The position numbers and the translations under genes are program-made. Below the pieces are notes generated by a model. It was not told the DNA's origin. It was given only the letters and a program-made list of their open reading frames with translations, and ran no database searches. This document shows, piece by piece, positions 1-6,356 of a stretch of 6,356 nt of DNA (the first letter of the stretch is position 1; each line of letters starts with the position of its first letter). Source of the stretch: Candidatus Dadabacteria bacterium (GTDB lineage Bacteria; Desulfobacterota_D; UBA1144; Nemesobacterales; UBA2774); NCBI GenBank assembly GCA_003229065.1, contig QIHJ01000039.1, positions 1 to 6,356 on the forward strand, read 5' to 3'.

Positions 1-25
1 TGTGTATTTCCTCACTTCAAAATAG

Positions 26-196
26 TCAAGCAGCATTTAACAAGCCCACATCTGTCTTCTTATGATACTCCTCTTCCGCATGAATCGGCGTGCGGTATCC
101 AAGAGCAGAATGCAGGTAGTTCCTGCTGTAATACTCAACCCACTTATAACGTTCTAGGCTGAATTCTCTTTCATTCTTCCACTCCTTATGCCTTTT
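26..196 (-). pseudogene. C-terminal remnant of an IS3-type (rve integrase) transposase
   Basis: Reading the minus strand gives an open stretch of about 56 codons ending in TGA at 28-26. It contains the segments ERYKWVEYYSRNYLHSALGY and RTPIHAEEEYHKK. A tyrosine/asparagine-rich stretch followed by HSALGYRTP is the hallmark of the extreme C-terminus of the DDE integrase core in IS3-family OrfB transposases. An intact protein would be several hundred residues, with the DDE catalytic residues upstream of this part. Here an in-frame stop lies at 199-197, and the sequence beyond it (200-320) is AT-rich, rich in stops and shows no integrase similarity, so only the tail survives. The 25 bp between the stop and the window edge could include one IS end, but no inverted-repeat partner is visible. 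It could instead belong to a related rve-type element. It is almost certainly non-functional. Confidence 0.72.
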
Positions 197-314
197 TCAA
201 AATATTTTACTAGCTTATTTTTATGATGTTCTTAATGGGGAGCAGTATAATTTCACATCTTTTAATCTAAATTACGGGTCAAGATTTTGTGCGGCATTTA
301 TTTGCTTAACCAGT

Positions 315-333
315 TGGGGCCCTGCCCTGTTTT
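315..333 (+). terminator. Weak terminator-like hairpin upstream of purD
   Basis: Bases 315-320 (TGGGGC) can pair with 324-329 (GCCCTG) around the 3-base loop CCT. This gives four G-C pairs and two G-U wobbles, followed by four T at 330-333. That is the shape of a short Rho-independent terminator, but the stem is minimal and the T-tract short. It could end a transcript entering from the left or act in the purD leader; it may also be chance in a GC-rich patch. Confidence 0.22.
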
Positions 334-335
334 AT

Positions 336-402
336 AAGAGAGTCATGAGTATATTCTATGGTCTTTTAAAATATATAGAATCTGGTACATTAACGCTCTC
401 TT
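336..402. repeat. Two nested 7-bp inverted repeats in the purD leader
   Basis: An outer pair, AAGAGAG (336-342) and CTCTCTT (396-402), encloses an inner pair, ATTCTAT (353-359) and ATAGAAT (375-381). Both arms are perfect. The two pairs are compatible with one extended stem-loop with internal bulges, ending about 40 bp before the purD ATG. The sequence is AT-rich, so chance is a serious alternative. I recognise no known riboswitch or PurR operator in it. Confidence 0.3.
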
Positions 403-441
403 TAGAATTTCATACTTAAGAACGTAGAGGGATATCTGTAA

Positions 442-1716
442 ATGAAAGTATTGGTAATAGGAAGCGGCGGGCGTGAGCACGCCTTTTGCTGGAAAATAAG
501 GAAGAGTCCGCTCGTAAGCTCTTTATACTGCGCACCCGGGAACCCGGGAATCTCCAGGTACGCCGAGTGTGTGGATATTAAGGTGTCGGACATTGAGGGG
601 CTCCTTCGCTTTGCGAGGGCCGAGGAGATAGAGCTGACCGTTGTTGGCCCCGAACAGCCGCTGGCGCTTGGGATTGTAGATAGATTCAACGAAGAGAATT
701 TGAGTATATTCGGGCCTACACAGGCGGCGGCAGAGCTTGAGAGCAGTAAGGTCTACTCGAAAAACCTTATGAAGAAGTACGATATCCCGACAGCATTTTA
801 TTCCACATTTACAAACTATGAAGATGCGGTCAGCTGGGTAAAAGAGGTGAAAGCTCCCCTCGTGGTTAAGGCGGACGGTTTAGCCTCCGGTAAAGGGGTG
901 ATAATTTGCAAGAGCGAAAAAGAAGCGATTGAAGTACTCGATGATATAATGAGAAGGAAAATTTTCGGAGACTCTGGAGACAGCGTTGTAGTCGAGGAGT
1001 TTTTACAGGGGGAAGAGGCCTCATTCTTCGCTTTTACAGACGGGGAAAAAGTGATTCCGCTCGTATCTTCACAGGATCATAAAGCGCTTTTGGACGGAGA
1101 TATGGGGCCTAATACAGGCGGCATGGGGGCTTATTCCCCCGCCCCGGTGATTACCCCCGAGCTCTCAAAGATCATTATGGAGCGCGTTATGGTGCCCACG
1201 GTAAGAGCGCTTGCGCGTGAGGGCAGACCATACAAGGGTATACTGTATGCCGGGCTTATGATAAACGGGGACGATTTTAAGGTGCTCGAGTTTAACTGCC
1301 GCTTCGGCGACCCAGAGGCTCAGTCGCTTCTCATGAGAATGCGCTCGGACATAGTCCCGATATTGAGCGCAATAGCGGGAAAGGGCATTACGGATGAGGA
1401 AATCGAATGGACAGACGAGGCATCCGTATGCGTTGTTCTGTCTTCCAGAGGATATCCCGGGGACTATAAAAAGGGGCAACCTGTTGAGGGGATCGATAGA
1501 GCCGAGGATTTGGGTGATGTGGTGGTGTTTCATGCGGGGACCAGAGAGGAAGAGGGCAAAATTGTCACGAGCGGGGGACGGGTGCTCGGTGTAACGGCGT
1601 TAGGCCCCACAATACCCGAGGCAATCAATCTTGCTTATGAGGCTGTTGGGAAAATAGAATCAGATTCGCTTTACTACAGAACAGATATAGGGAAAAAAGC
1701 ACTAAAGTATATATAA
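442..1716 (+). CDS. purD: Phosphoribosylamine-glycine ligase (GAR synthetase, PurD)
   Basis: Cytoplasmic enzyme of the second step of de novo purine synthesis: 5-phosphoribosylamine + glycine + ATP gives glycinamide ribonucleotide + ADP + phosphate. At 424 residues it matches the usual bacterial monofunctional PurD, with no PurM or PurN fusion. The N-domain opens with the glycine-rich GSGGREHA (7-14), then NPG (34-36) and GPEQPL (69-74). The ATP-grasp part carries KADGLASGKGV (143-153), QDHK (211-214) and GPNTGGMGAYSP (222-233). The metal/ATP-binding signature EFNCRFGDPE is at 283-292, with Glu283 and Asn285 in the expected places. The C-terminal domain ends with a YRTDIGKKAL-type motif (412-421). 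The ATG is supported by the family-typical MKVLVIGSGG start and by AGAGGG at 426-431. No other pur gene is next to it; a small unknown ORF follows after 55 bp. The reading frame is intact. Confidence 0.97.
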   Translation: MKVLVIGSGGREHAFCWKIRKSPLVSSLYCAPGNPGISRYAECVDIKVSDIEGLLRFARAEEIELTVVGPEQPLALGIVDRFNEENLSIFGPTQAAAELESSKVYSKNLMKKYDIPTAFYSTFTNYEDAVSWVKEVKAPLVVKADGLASGKGVIICKSEKEAIEVLDDIMRRKIFGDSGDSVVVEEFLQGEEASFFAFTDGEKVIPLVSSQDHKALLDGDMGPNTGGMGAYSPAPVITPELSKIIMERVMVPTVRALAREGRPYKGILYAGLMINGDDFKVLEFNCRFGDPEAQSLLMRMRSDIVPILSAIAGKGITDEEIEWTDEASVCVVLSSRGYPGDYKKGQPVEGIDRAEDLGDVVVFHAGTREEEGKIVTSGGRVLGVTALGPTIPEAINLAYEAVGKIESDSLYYRTDIGKKALKYI

Positions 1717-1771
1717 TCAGGTAAAGTAGACAGAGTGCCGGCGTTTAGATGACGCCTTAGGAGATAAGATC

Positions 1772-2086
1772 ATGGCAGAGGTATGGTATTTAAATGTAGA
1801 TACCGAATCACTTGAAGGCGTAGAGCCCACGCAGGTGTTAGAGCTGGGCAGATGTATTGAGCTCCTTGATTTAAGCCCTGATAAGTGGGATGCGGAATTC
1901 GACGCACTACCGGTGCTGAAAACAGGGGATCCCTTCATTGATGAAAGCGGTTATGTGTACATATTTATGAGGCTTAACGGGGAAGAAGCCGACACGTACG
2001 TGGATAAGCGCTGGAAGCCGGGATGGTATAGATCACACCTTACAATTGTGGGATTTGAGACCAATCTAAGAAAACAACCTAAATAA
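1772..2086 (+). CDS. Hypothetical protein, 104 residues, acidic, unrecognised
   Basis: I do not recognise this protein. The case for a real gene is good: an ATG with AGGAGA (1759-1764) seven bases upstream, the same strand and similar composition as its neighbours, and a snug fit between purD (55 bp gap) and rpsL (86 bp gap). The product is small, soluble-looking and acidic (about 20 Asp/Glu against 11 Lys/Arg). It has four Trp (5, 39, 81, 85), one Cys (28), and no signal peptide or membrane segment. The segment GYVYIFMRLNG (60-70) looks like a beta strand and turn, and KRWKPGWYRSHLTIVGF (79-95) is a basic/aromatic patch near the C-terminus; the last residues are basic. No catalytic or metal-binding motif stands out. 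The rpsL promoter lies after it, so it probably belongs to the purD transcript or has its own start. Confidence 0.75.
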   Translation: MAEVWYLNVDTESLEGVEPTQVLELGRCIELLDLSPDKWDAEFDALPVLKTGDPFIDESGYVYIFMRLNGEEADTYVDKRWKPGWYRSHLTIVGFETNLRKQPK

Positions 2087-2109
2087 CTATAATAATCCAT
2101 GATATTATC

Positions 2110-2139
2110 TTGACAGGTAGTAAATAGTCCGGATATACT
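2110..2139 (+). promoter_or_regulatory. Strong sigma-70-type promoter for rpsL-rpsG-fusA-tuf
   Basis: A perfect -35 box TTGACA (2110-2115) is followed after 18 bp by TATACT (2134-2139), five of six matches to the -10 consensus. The A/T-rich run immediately upstream (2087-2109) resembles an UP element, as expected for a promoter of ribosomal-protein genes. Transcription would begin near 2145-2147, leaving a leader of about 27 bases before the rpsL GTG. The position in the only sizeable gap ahead of rpsL, on the correct strand, supports the call. No operator or attenuator is evident in the short leader. Confidence 0.75.
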
Positions 2140-2158
2140 AGTCGGATTAATTTTTTAC

Positions 2159-2163
2159 GGAGA
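2159..2163 (+). promoter_or_regulatory. Ribosome binding site fixing the rpsL GTG start
   Basis: GGAGA lies nine bases before the GTG at 2173. An in-frame TAA at 2164-2166 excludes any earlier start, and the GTG places the protein exactly in register with the family N-terminus (MPTISQLVR). Confidence 0.8.
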
Positions 2164-2172
2164 TAAGTATTA

Positions 2173-2547
2173 GTGCCTACTATAAGTCAGCTCGTTAGAG
2201 ACGGTAGAAAGAGAGCTAAAAAGAAGAGTAAAGCCCCTGCGCTTCAGAACTGTCCTCAGAAAAGGGGAGTATGCGTCAGGGTCTATACCACTACACCTAA
2301 GAAACCTAATTCAGCGCTCAGAAAAGTGGCTAGAATAAGGCTTACAAACGGTATCGAAGTCACCGGTTACATACCGGGAGAAGGACATACTCTCCAGGAG
2401 CACTCTGTTATATTGGTAAGGGGAGGCAGAGTAAAAGACCTTCCCGGTGTTAGATACCACATCGTACGAGGCACTTTGGATTCGACTGGGGTAGACGAAA
2501 GAAGGCAGGGCCGTTCTAAATACGGTGCCAAGAAACCTAAACAATAG
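2173..2547 (+). CDS. rpsL: 30S ribosomal protein S12
   Basis: S12 sits at the subunit interface near the decoding centre of the 30S subunit and helps monitor codon-anticodon pairing. The 124 residues equal the E. coli length and align without gaps: CPQKRGVC (27-34), [11 protein letters not shown] (41-51), LTNG (57-60), [20 protein letters not shown] (69-88), DLPGVRYH (89-96) and [10 protein letters not shown] (114-123). Lys43, Lys44 and Lys88, positions where streptomycin-resistance or dependence changes occur in other bacteria, are all wild type. Asp89 in KDLPGV is the residue methylthiolated by RimO in E. coli. The start is GTG, forced by an upstream in-frame stop. It is the first gene after a strong promoter, and its stop overlaps the ribosome binding site of rpsG. 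Confidence 0.98.
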   Translation: MPTISQLVRDGRKRAKKKSKAPALQNCPQKRGVCVRVYTTTPKKPNSALRKVARIRLTNGIEVTGYIPGEGHTLQEHSVILVRGGRVKDLPGVRYHIVRGTLDSTGVDERRQGRSKYGAKKPKQ

Positions 2548-2559
2548 AAGGAAATTTAA

Positions 2560-3030
2560 ATGCCGAGAAAAGGATCCGTTACTAAAAGGAAAGTATCTCT
2601 TGACCCCAAATATGGGAATTTAACGATTGCAAAATTTATAAATGCCCTCATGTATGGCGGTAAGAAGAGTAAAGCCGAAGAAATATTCTACGGGTCACTG
2701 GATATAGTGGCTGAAAAAACCGGAAAAGAGCCGCTTGAGGTGTTTTTAGCGGCTATGGATAATGTAAAACCGGGTGTTGAGGTAAGGCCCAGAAGGGTAG
2801 GTGGAGCCACTTACCAGGTGCCGATGGAAGTAACCTCTTTTAGGAGGCAGTCTCTTGCGATCAGATGGATGCTGTTGGCTGCGCGGGCAAGAGGCGGAAA
2901 ATCGATGATGGAAAAGCTCTCGGGCGAGATTCTGGACGCCGCCGAAGGACGCGGAGGCTCGATCAAGCGGAGAGAGGATACGCATAGGATGGCAGAGGCG
3001 AACAGGGCGTTCGCTCATTACAGGTGGTAA
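2560..3030 (+). CDS. rpsG: 30S ribosomal protein S7
   Basis: S7 is a primary assembly protein that nucleates the 30S head on the 3' major domain of 16S rRNA and lines the E site. The product is 156 residues, the normal bacterial size. Visible signatures are [10 protein letters not shown] at the N-terminus, [15 protein letters not shown] (26-40), the beta-hairpin region [16 protein letters not shown] (73-88), [15 protein letters not shown] (102-116) and the conserved C-terminus [20 protein letters not shown] (137-156). GAAGGA (2547-2552) sits seven bases before the ATG and overlaps the rpsL stop codon, so translation of the two genes is probably coupled. The gap to rpsL is only 12 bp, leaving no room for the long S7-binding intercistronic structure known from E. 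coli. Confidence 0.98.
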   Translation: MPRKGSVTKRKVSLDPKYGNLTIAKFINALMYGGKKSKAEEIFYGSLDIVAEKTGKEPLEVFLAAMDNVKPGVEVRPRRVGGATYQVPMEVTSFRRQSLAIRWMLLAARARGGKSMMEKLSGEILDAAEGRGGSIKRREDTHRMAEANRAFAHYRW

Positions 3031-3038
3031 TACATTTC

Positions 3039-3044
3039 GGAGGG
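3039..3044 (+). promoter_or_regulatory. Ribosome binding site fixing the fusA TTG start
   Basis: GGAGGG ends seven bases before the TTG at 3052. Upstream in this frame there are only six sense codons plus the start-adjacent one before the rpsG stop at 3028-3030, and none is ATG, GTG or TTG. The next candidate, GTG at 3085, has no Shine-Dalgarno and would remove the normal N-terminal extension. Confidence 0.8.
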
Positions 3045-3051
3045 ATTTAAG

Positions 3052-5139
3052 TTGGACCTGGATAAAGTAATACCTATTAATAGTGTGAGGAACATCGGTA
3101 TCGTTGCGCACATCGATGCGGGGAAGACCACTACGACTGAGCGTATCTTGTACTACACCGGTCTTACTTATAAAATCGGAGAGGTGCATGAAGGCACCGC
3201 TACAATGGACTGGATGGAGCAGGAAAGGGAGCGCGGCATCACCATCACCTCGGCTACTACTACATGCTTTTGGAATGATCATAGGATTAATATCATAGAT
3301 ACCCCCGGACACGTAGATTTTACAATCGAAGTCGAAAGGTCTTTGAAGGTTCTCGACGGAGCTGTTGTGGTTTTTGATTCCGTAGGCGGAGTTGAGCCTC
3401 AGTCTGAGACCGTTTGGAAACAGGCCGATCGGTACAGGGTTCCGAGGATGGCATTTGTAAATAAGATGGATAAAGAGGGCGCCGATTTCTCCAAAGTGGT
3501 ATCGCAGATTAAAGACAGGCTGAACGCAAACCCGGTACCGCTTCAGCTCCCATATTTTATAGGGTACGAATTCAGCGGAATTATTGACCTCATCAAAATG
3601 AAGCTTGCTGTATGGGACGATGACTCTTTAGGGTCCAAATATGAGCTGATAGACATACCTGCCGACCATATGGCGGGAGCCGAGGCCACAAGAGAGCACA
3701 TGATAGAGTCCCTTGCCGATTTTGATGAAGTGATGACGGAGAAATACTTAAACGGCGAAGAGATTTCCGAGCAGGAAATAATAGATACTATAAGAAAATC
3801 AACAATAGGACTGAAAATAGTGCCGGTTATACTGGGTACAGCGTTTAAGAATAAGGGAGTTCAGATACTCCTCGACTCTGTGGTCGACTACATGCCTTCG
3901 CCTACCGATCTTCCGCCTATTGAGGGTGTTAATCCCGATACGGAGCAGGGTGATATTAGAAAACCTGATGACGCCGAGCCTTTTTCAGCTCTGGCATTTA
4001 AGATTATGACGGACCCGTTTGTGGGGCAGCTTACATATTTAAGGGTATATTCCGGAAAGCTCGTTTCGGGCTCGTCTGTATATAATCCTGTAAGGAGAAA
4101 AAGAGAAAAGATCGGAAGGCTTGTCAGAATGCACTCTAACAAAAGAGAGGACATTGAGGAGATAGGAGCCGGCGGCATCGTGGCTGCGGTAGGGCTTAAG
4201 CTTACTACAACAGGCGACACCCTGTGCGATGAAAAACGACCGATCCTCCTTGAAAGCCTTTATTTCGCAGAACCGGTAATTTCAATTGCTATTGAACCCA
4301 AAACCAAATCGGACCAAGAAAGACTAGGACTTGCATTAAATAAAGTATCACTTGAAGACCCTACATTTAAGGTCAATTATAATGATGAGACAGGGCAGAC
4401 CCTGATCTCCGGCATGGGAGAGCTGCACCTTGAAATCATAGTCGACCGCCTTAGACGTGAATTCAATGTCGACGCAAATGTCGGCGTGCCGCAGGTCGCA
4501 TACAGAGAGACGATTACAAGGAATTCCGATGCTGAGGCCAAGTTTATAAGACAGACCGGGGGCAGAGGGCAGTACGGCCATGTTAAGATAAAGATCGAGC
4601 CTAATAAAGAAGGCGCGGGGATTGAATTCATAGATGAGATTAAGGGCGGCAACATACCGAGGGAGTTTATCCCCGCGGTGGAAAAGGGTGTGAAAGAGGC
4701 CTCTGAAACAGGGGTCGTTGCGGGCTATCCTGTAATCGATGTTAAGGTAAGGCTTTATGACGGGTCTTATCACGACGTGGACAGCTCGGAGATCGCCTTT
4801 AAAGTGGCGGGGTCCATGGCGTTTAAAGACGCTGTGATGCGGGCGAAGCCAAAGATTTTGGAGCCGCTTATGAAAGTCGAAGTTGTAGTGCCTGAGGATT
4901 TTATGGGTACTGTGATGGGTAACTTGAGCTCGAGAAGAGGCAAGATATTGGGTTCTGATCTTAGGGGCAGTATGCAGGCTATTAAGTCCGAAGTACCGTT
5001 GTCCGAGATGTTCGGATATGCAACGGAGCTCCGCTCAATGACCGAGGGAAGAGCCTCTTTTACAATGGAGTTCGCTCATTACTCAAAGTTGCCCGAAATG
5101 CTTACAGAAGATCTAAAAACAAATTTGAGGGCTGTGTAG
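3052..5139 (+). CDS. fusA: Translation elongation factor G (EF-G)
   Basis: EF-G is the ribosomal GTPase that drives tRNA-mRNA translocation and, with ribosome recycling factor, splits post-termination ribosomes. The protein has 695 residues (E. coli 704). The G domain shows AHIDAGKTT (19-27, P-loop), RGITI (61-65, switch I), DTPGH (83-87, switch II, catalytic His87), NKMD (137-140) and GTAF (262-265), with the G' insert in between. Domain II runs from about 309 to 400 and domain III from about 405 to 480. Domain IV has the [10 protein letters not shown] tip loop (571-580), which carries the His that reaches the decoding site. Domain V includes [20 protein letters not shown] (649-668). The switch motifs and full domain IV fit canonical EF-G rather than the EF-G2 or tetracycline-protection paralogues. 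The start is TTG, with a strong ribosome binding site, 21 bp after rpsG. The frame is intact. Confidence 0.98.
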   Translation: MDLDKVIPINSVRNIGIVAHIDAGKTTTTERILYYTGLTYKIGEVHEGTATMDWMEQERERGITITSATTTCFWNDHRINIIDTPGHVDFTIEVERSLKVLDGAVVVFDSVGGVEPQSETVWKQADRYRVPRMAFVNKMDKEGADFSKVVSQIKDRLNANPVPLQLPYFIGYEFSGIIDLIKMKLAVWDDDSLGSKYELIDIPADHMAGAEATREHMIESLADFDEVMTEKYLNGEEISEQEIIDTIRKSTIGLKIVPVILGTAFKNKGVQILLDSVVDYMPSPTDLPPIEGVNPDTEQGDIRKPDDAEPFSALAFKIMTDPFVGQLTYLRVYSGKLVSGSSVYNPVRRKREKIGRLVRMHSNKREDIEEIGAGGIVAAVGLKLTTTGDTLCDEKRPILLESLYFAEPVISIAIEPKTKSDQERLGLALNKVSLEDPTFKVNYNDETGQTLISGMGELHLEIIVDRLRREFNVDANVGVPQVAYRETITRNSDAEAKFIRQTGGRGQYGHVKIKIEPNKEGAGIEFIDEIKGGNIPREFIPAVEKGVKEASETGVVAGYPVIDVKVRLYDGSYHDVDSSEIAFKVAGSMAFKDAVMRAKPKILEPLMKVEVVVPEDFMGTVMGNLSSRRGKILGSDLRGSMQAIKSEVPLSEMFGYATELRSMTEGRASFTMEFAHYSKLPEMLTEDLKTNLRAV

Positions 5140-5175
5140 TGAAGCCGAACGGTACTTTTGATAAGGAGGCAATCG

Positions 5176-6356
5176 ATGTCAAAGCAGAAATTTGAGCGAA
5201 ACAAGCCGCATTTAAACATAGGGACGATAGGTCACGTGGACCATGGGAAGACAACGCTCACGGCAGCGATAACAAAGGTGCTTGAGAAATCGGGGCAGGC
5301 GTCATACGTGGAGTTTGCGGATATAGACAAGGCCCCTGAGGAGAAGGAGCGTGGGATCACGATAAATATTGCCCACGTGGAGTACGAGACAGAGGGTAGG
5401 CACTACGCGCACATAGACTGCCCTGGGCACGCGGACTATGTAAAGAACATGATCACGGGAGCAGCGCAGATGGACGGGGCAATATTGGTAGTAAGCGCCC
5501 CGGACGGTCCGATGCCCCAGACAAGGGAGCATATACTGTTGGCGCGCCAGGTTGGAGTGCCCTATATAGTGGTAGCCCTTAATAAAGTAGATATGATGGA
5601 CGACGAAGAATTACTCGATTTGGTGGAGCTTGAGGTAAGGGATCTTCTGAGTCAGTACGGCTTCCCCGGGGACGATATCCCTGTGGTTCGGGTAAGCGCG
5701 CTTAAGGCTCTTGAAGGGGACGAGGCAGCGGAGAATCAGATACTGGATCTGATGAAAGCGGTGGATGAATACATCCCTGAGCCCGTAAGGGACATGGACA
5801 AGCCGTTTTTGATGGCGATAGAGGACGTGTTTACAATATCGGGAAGGGGAACAGTGGTAACGGGGAGAGTTGAGAGAGGGAAGGTCGTGGGTGGAGACGA
5901 GGTAGAGATAGTGGGGTTCAAAGAGACACAGAAGACAGTTGCCACGAGCCTTGAGATGTTCAGGAAGATACTTGACGACGCAATAGCGGGGGATAACGTA
6001 GGGGTTCTTTTAAGAGGGACGGGGAAGGACGAGGTTGAGAGGGGCCAGGTGCTTGCGAAGCCCGGGAGTATACTGCCGCACCAGAAGTTTAAGGCAGAGG
6101 TATATGTGTTAAAGAAAGAAGAGGGAGGGCGCCATACGCCGTTTTTCCCTGGATACCGCCCTCAGTTTTACTTAAGGACGACGGACGTAACGGGTTCGAT
6201 AGTGCTGCCTGAGGGAGTGGAGATGGTAATGCCCGGGGACAATATAAACATGGATGTGGAGCTTATAGCGCCCATAGCGATGGAGGAGCAGCTGCGCTTC
6301 GCAATCAGGGAAGGCGGAAGAACCGTTGGTGCTGGTGTTGTTACTAAAATTACGGA
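5176..6356 (+). CDS. tuf: Translation elongation factor Tu, 3' end cut by window edge
   Basis: EF-Tu delivers aminoacyl-tRNA to the ribosomal A site as a GTP complex. The ATG at 5176 follows a perfect AAGGAGG (5163-5169), six bases away, and a 36 bp gap after fusA. I translate 393 complete codons with no stop: start [17 protein letters not shown]-loop GHVDHGKT (19-26), RGITIN (59-64), DCPGH (81-85), NKVD (136-139) and SAL (174-176). The domain 2 signature [20 protein letters not shown] starts near residue 216, and GGRHTPFF lies in domain 3. The end, [14 protein letters not shown] plus GA, is where EF-Tu normally finishes (KIxE or similar), so only one or two codons and the stop are missing. 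Codon choice is heavy in ATA, AGG and GTA/GTG up to about 6321, then changes abruptly to T-ending codons. Confidence 0.98.
   Translation, partial: MSKQKFERNKPHLNIGTIGHVDHGKTTLTAAITKVLEKSGQASYVEFADIDKAPEEKERGITINIAHVEYETEGRHYAHIDCPGHADYVKNMITGAAQMDGAILVVSAPDGPMPQTREHILLARQVGVPYIVVALNKVDMMDDEELLDLVELEVRDLLSQYGFPGDDIPVVRVSALKALEGDEAAENQILDLMKAVDEYIPEPVRDMDKPFLMAIEDVFTISGRGTVVTGRVERGKVVGGDEVEIVGFKETQKTVATSLEMFRKILDDAIAGDNVGVLLRGTGKDEVERGQVLAKPGSILPHQKFKAEVYVLKKEEGGRHTPFFPGYRPQFYLRTTDVTGSIVLPEGVEMVMPGDNINMDVELIAPIAMEEQLRFAIREGGRTVGAGVVTKIT

Larger units (their letters stand above)
197..441. other. AT-rich intergenic region upstream of purD, no gene seen
   Basis: Between the transposase remnant and purD I find no ORF with a ribosome binding site, no tRNA-like structure and no recognisable purine riboswitch core. 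The stretch is clearly richer in A and T than the genes to its right, apart from a short GC-rich patch at 316-327. It must hold the purD promoter unless transcription enters from outside the window, but no -35/-10 pair here is convincing. The composition and the adjacent transposon tail suggest decayed, formerly mobile or non-coding DNA. The purD ribosome binding site is a modest AGAGGG at 426-431, ten bases before the ATG. Confidence 0.6.

Noticed and set aside
176..206. Tiny minus-strand ORF (ATG AAA GAG AAT TCA GCC TAG) after an AGGAG-like site inside the transposase remnant
   Set aside because: Six codons with no conservation evidence, lying out of frame with the transposase tail; probably chance.
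350..415. Possible purD promoter, e.g. TAGAAT at 376-381 or TTAACG at 391-396 as box elements
   Set aside because: No partner box at proper spacing matches well; in such AT-rich DNA single hexamers are expected by chance.
402..689. 95-codon minus-strand ORF overlapping the start of purD
   Set aside because: Nearly all of it is the complement of the conserved purD N-terminus; the Ser/Thr/Pro-rich product is typical of a shadow frame.
1165..1533. 122-codon minus-strand ORF inside purD, plus a short + strand ORF at 1394-1594
   Set aside because: Both overlap the catalytic and C-terminal parts of an intact purD in other frames, with no ribosome binding site or recognisable content.
2090..2112. 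ATAAT/ATTAT inverted repeat after the orphan ORF as a terminator
   Set aside because: The stem is five A-T pairs with a 7-base loop and no T-run; it would not be stable. The stretch is better read as AT-rich sequence upstream of the promoter.
2746..3312. 188-codon minus-strand ORF opposite rpsG and fusA
   Set aside because: It lies antisense to two conserved genes, crosses their junction, has low-complexity composition and resembles no protein family; it is a shadow of coding bias on the other strand.
4348..4773. 141-codon minus-strand ORF opposite fusA domains III-IV
   Set aside because: It is antisense to conserved EF-G sequence and has no family resemblance.
5140..5175. Terminator or separate promoter between fusA and tuf
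   Set aside because: The 36 bp gap has no hairpin with a T-run and no convincing -35/-10 pair; tuf appears to be read from the rpsL promoter.

Overview
This window carries ordinary bacterial housekeeping genes, all on the + strand, with a decayed insertion-sequence fragment at the left edge. In order they are purD (glycinamide ribonucleotide synthetase), an unrecognised 104-codon ORF, and the str-operon genes rpsL (S12), rpsG (S7), fusA (EF-G) and tuf (EF-Tu, cut by the right edge). The ribosomal proteins and factors are clearly bacterial, Shine-Dalgarno sites are strong, and base composition is intermediate. AUA (Ile), AGG/AGA (Arg) and GTA/GTG (Val) codons are common even in tuf. The proteins look like a Gram-negative or deep-branching, broadly deltaproteobacteria-like lineage, but I cannot fix the phylum by eye.

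Region by region: 26-196 (minus strand) is the C-terminal tail of an IS3-type (rve integrase) transposase with no intact upstream part. 197-441 is AT-rich, has no gene I can support, and holds a weak terminator-like hairpin and two nested inverted repeats in front of purD. 442-1716 is a full-length purD. 1772-2086 is a small acidic hypothetical protein with a good ribosome binding site. 2087-2172 contains a near-consensus sigma-70 promoter (TTGACA, 18 bp, TATACT). 2173-5139 is rpsL-rpsG-fusA with gaps of 12 and 21 bp. tuf starts at 5176 after a 36 bp gap and runs off the end only a codon or two before its expected stop.

Functionally, rpsL-rpsG-fusA-tuf is the classical translation module: two 30S proteins plus the translocase and the aminoacyl-tRNA carrier, apparently transcribed together from the promoter at 2110-2139. 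The usual upstream neighbours rpoB-rpoC are absent; purD and the small ORF occupy that side and probably form a separate or read-through unit.

I see no novel defence, mobile or biosynthetic system. The points most worth checking are the orphan ORF, the dedicated rpsL promoter with no rpoBC upstream, the very short rpsL-rpsG gap, and an abrupt codon-usage change in the last ~10 codons of tuf. That change, together with an IS fragment at one end and tuf at the other, suggests the window may be a whole contig that ends in repeats.
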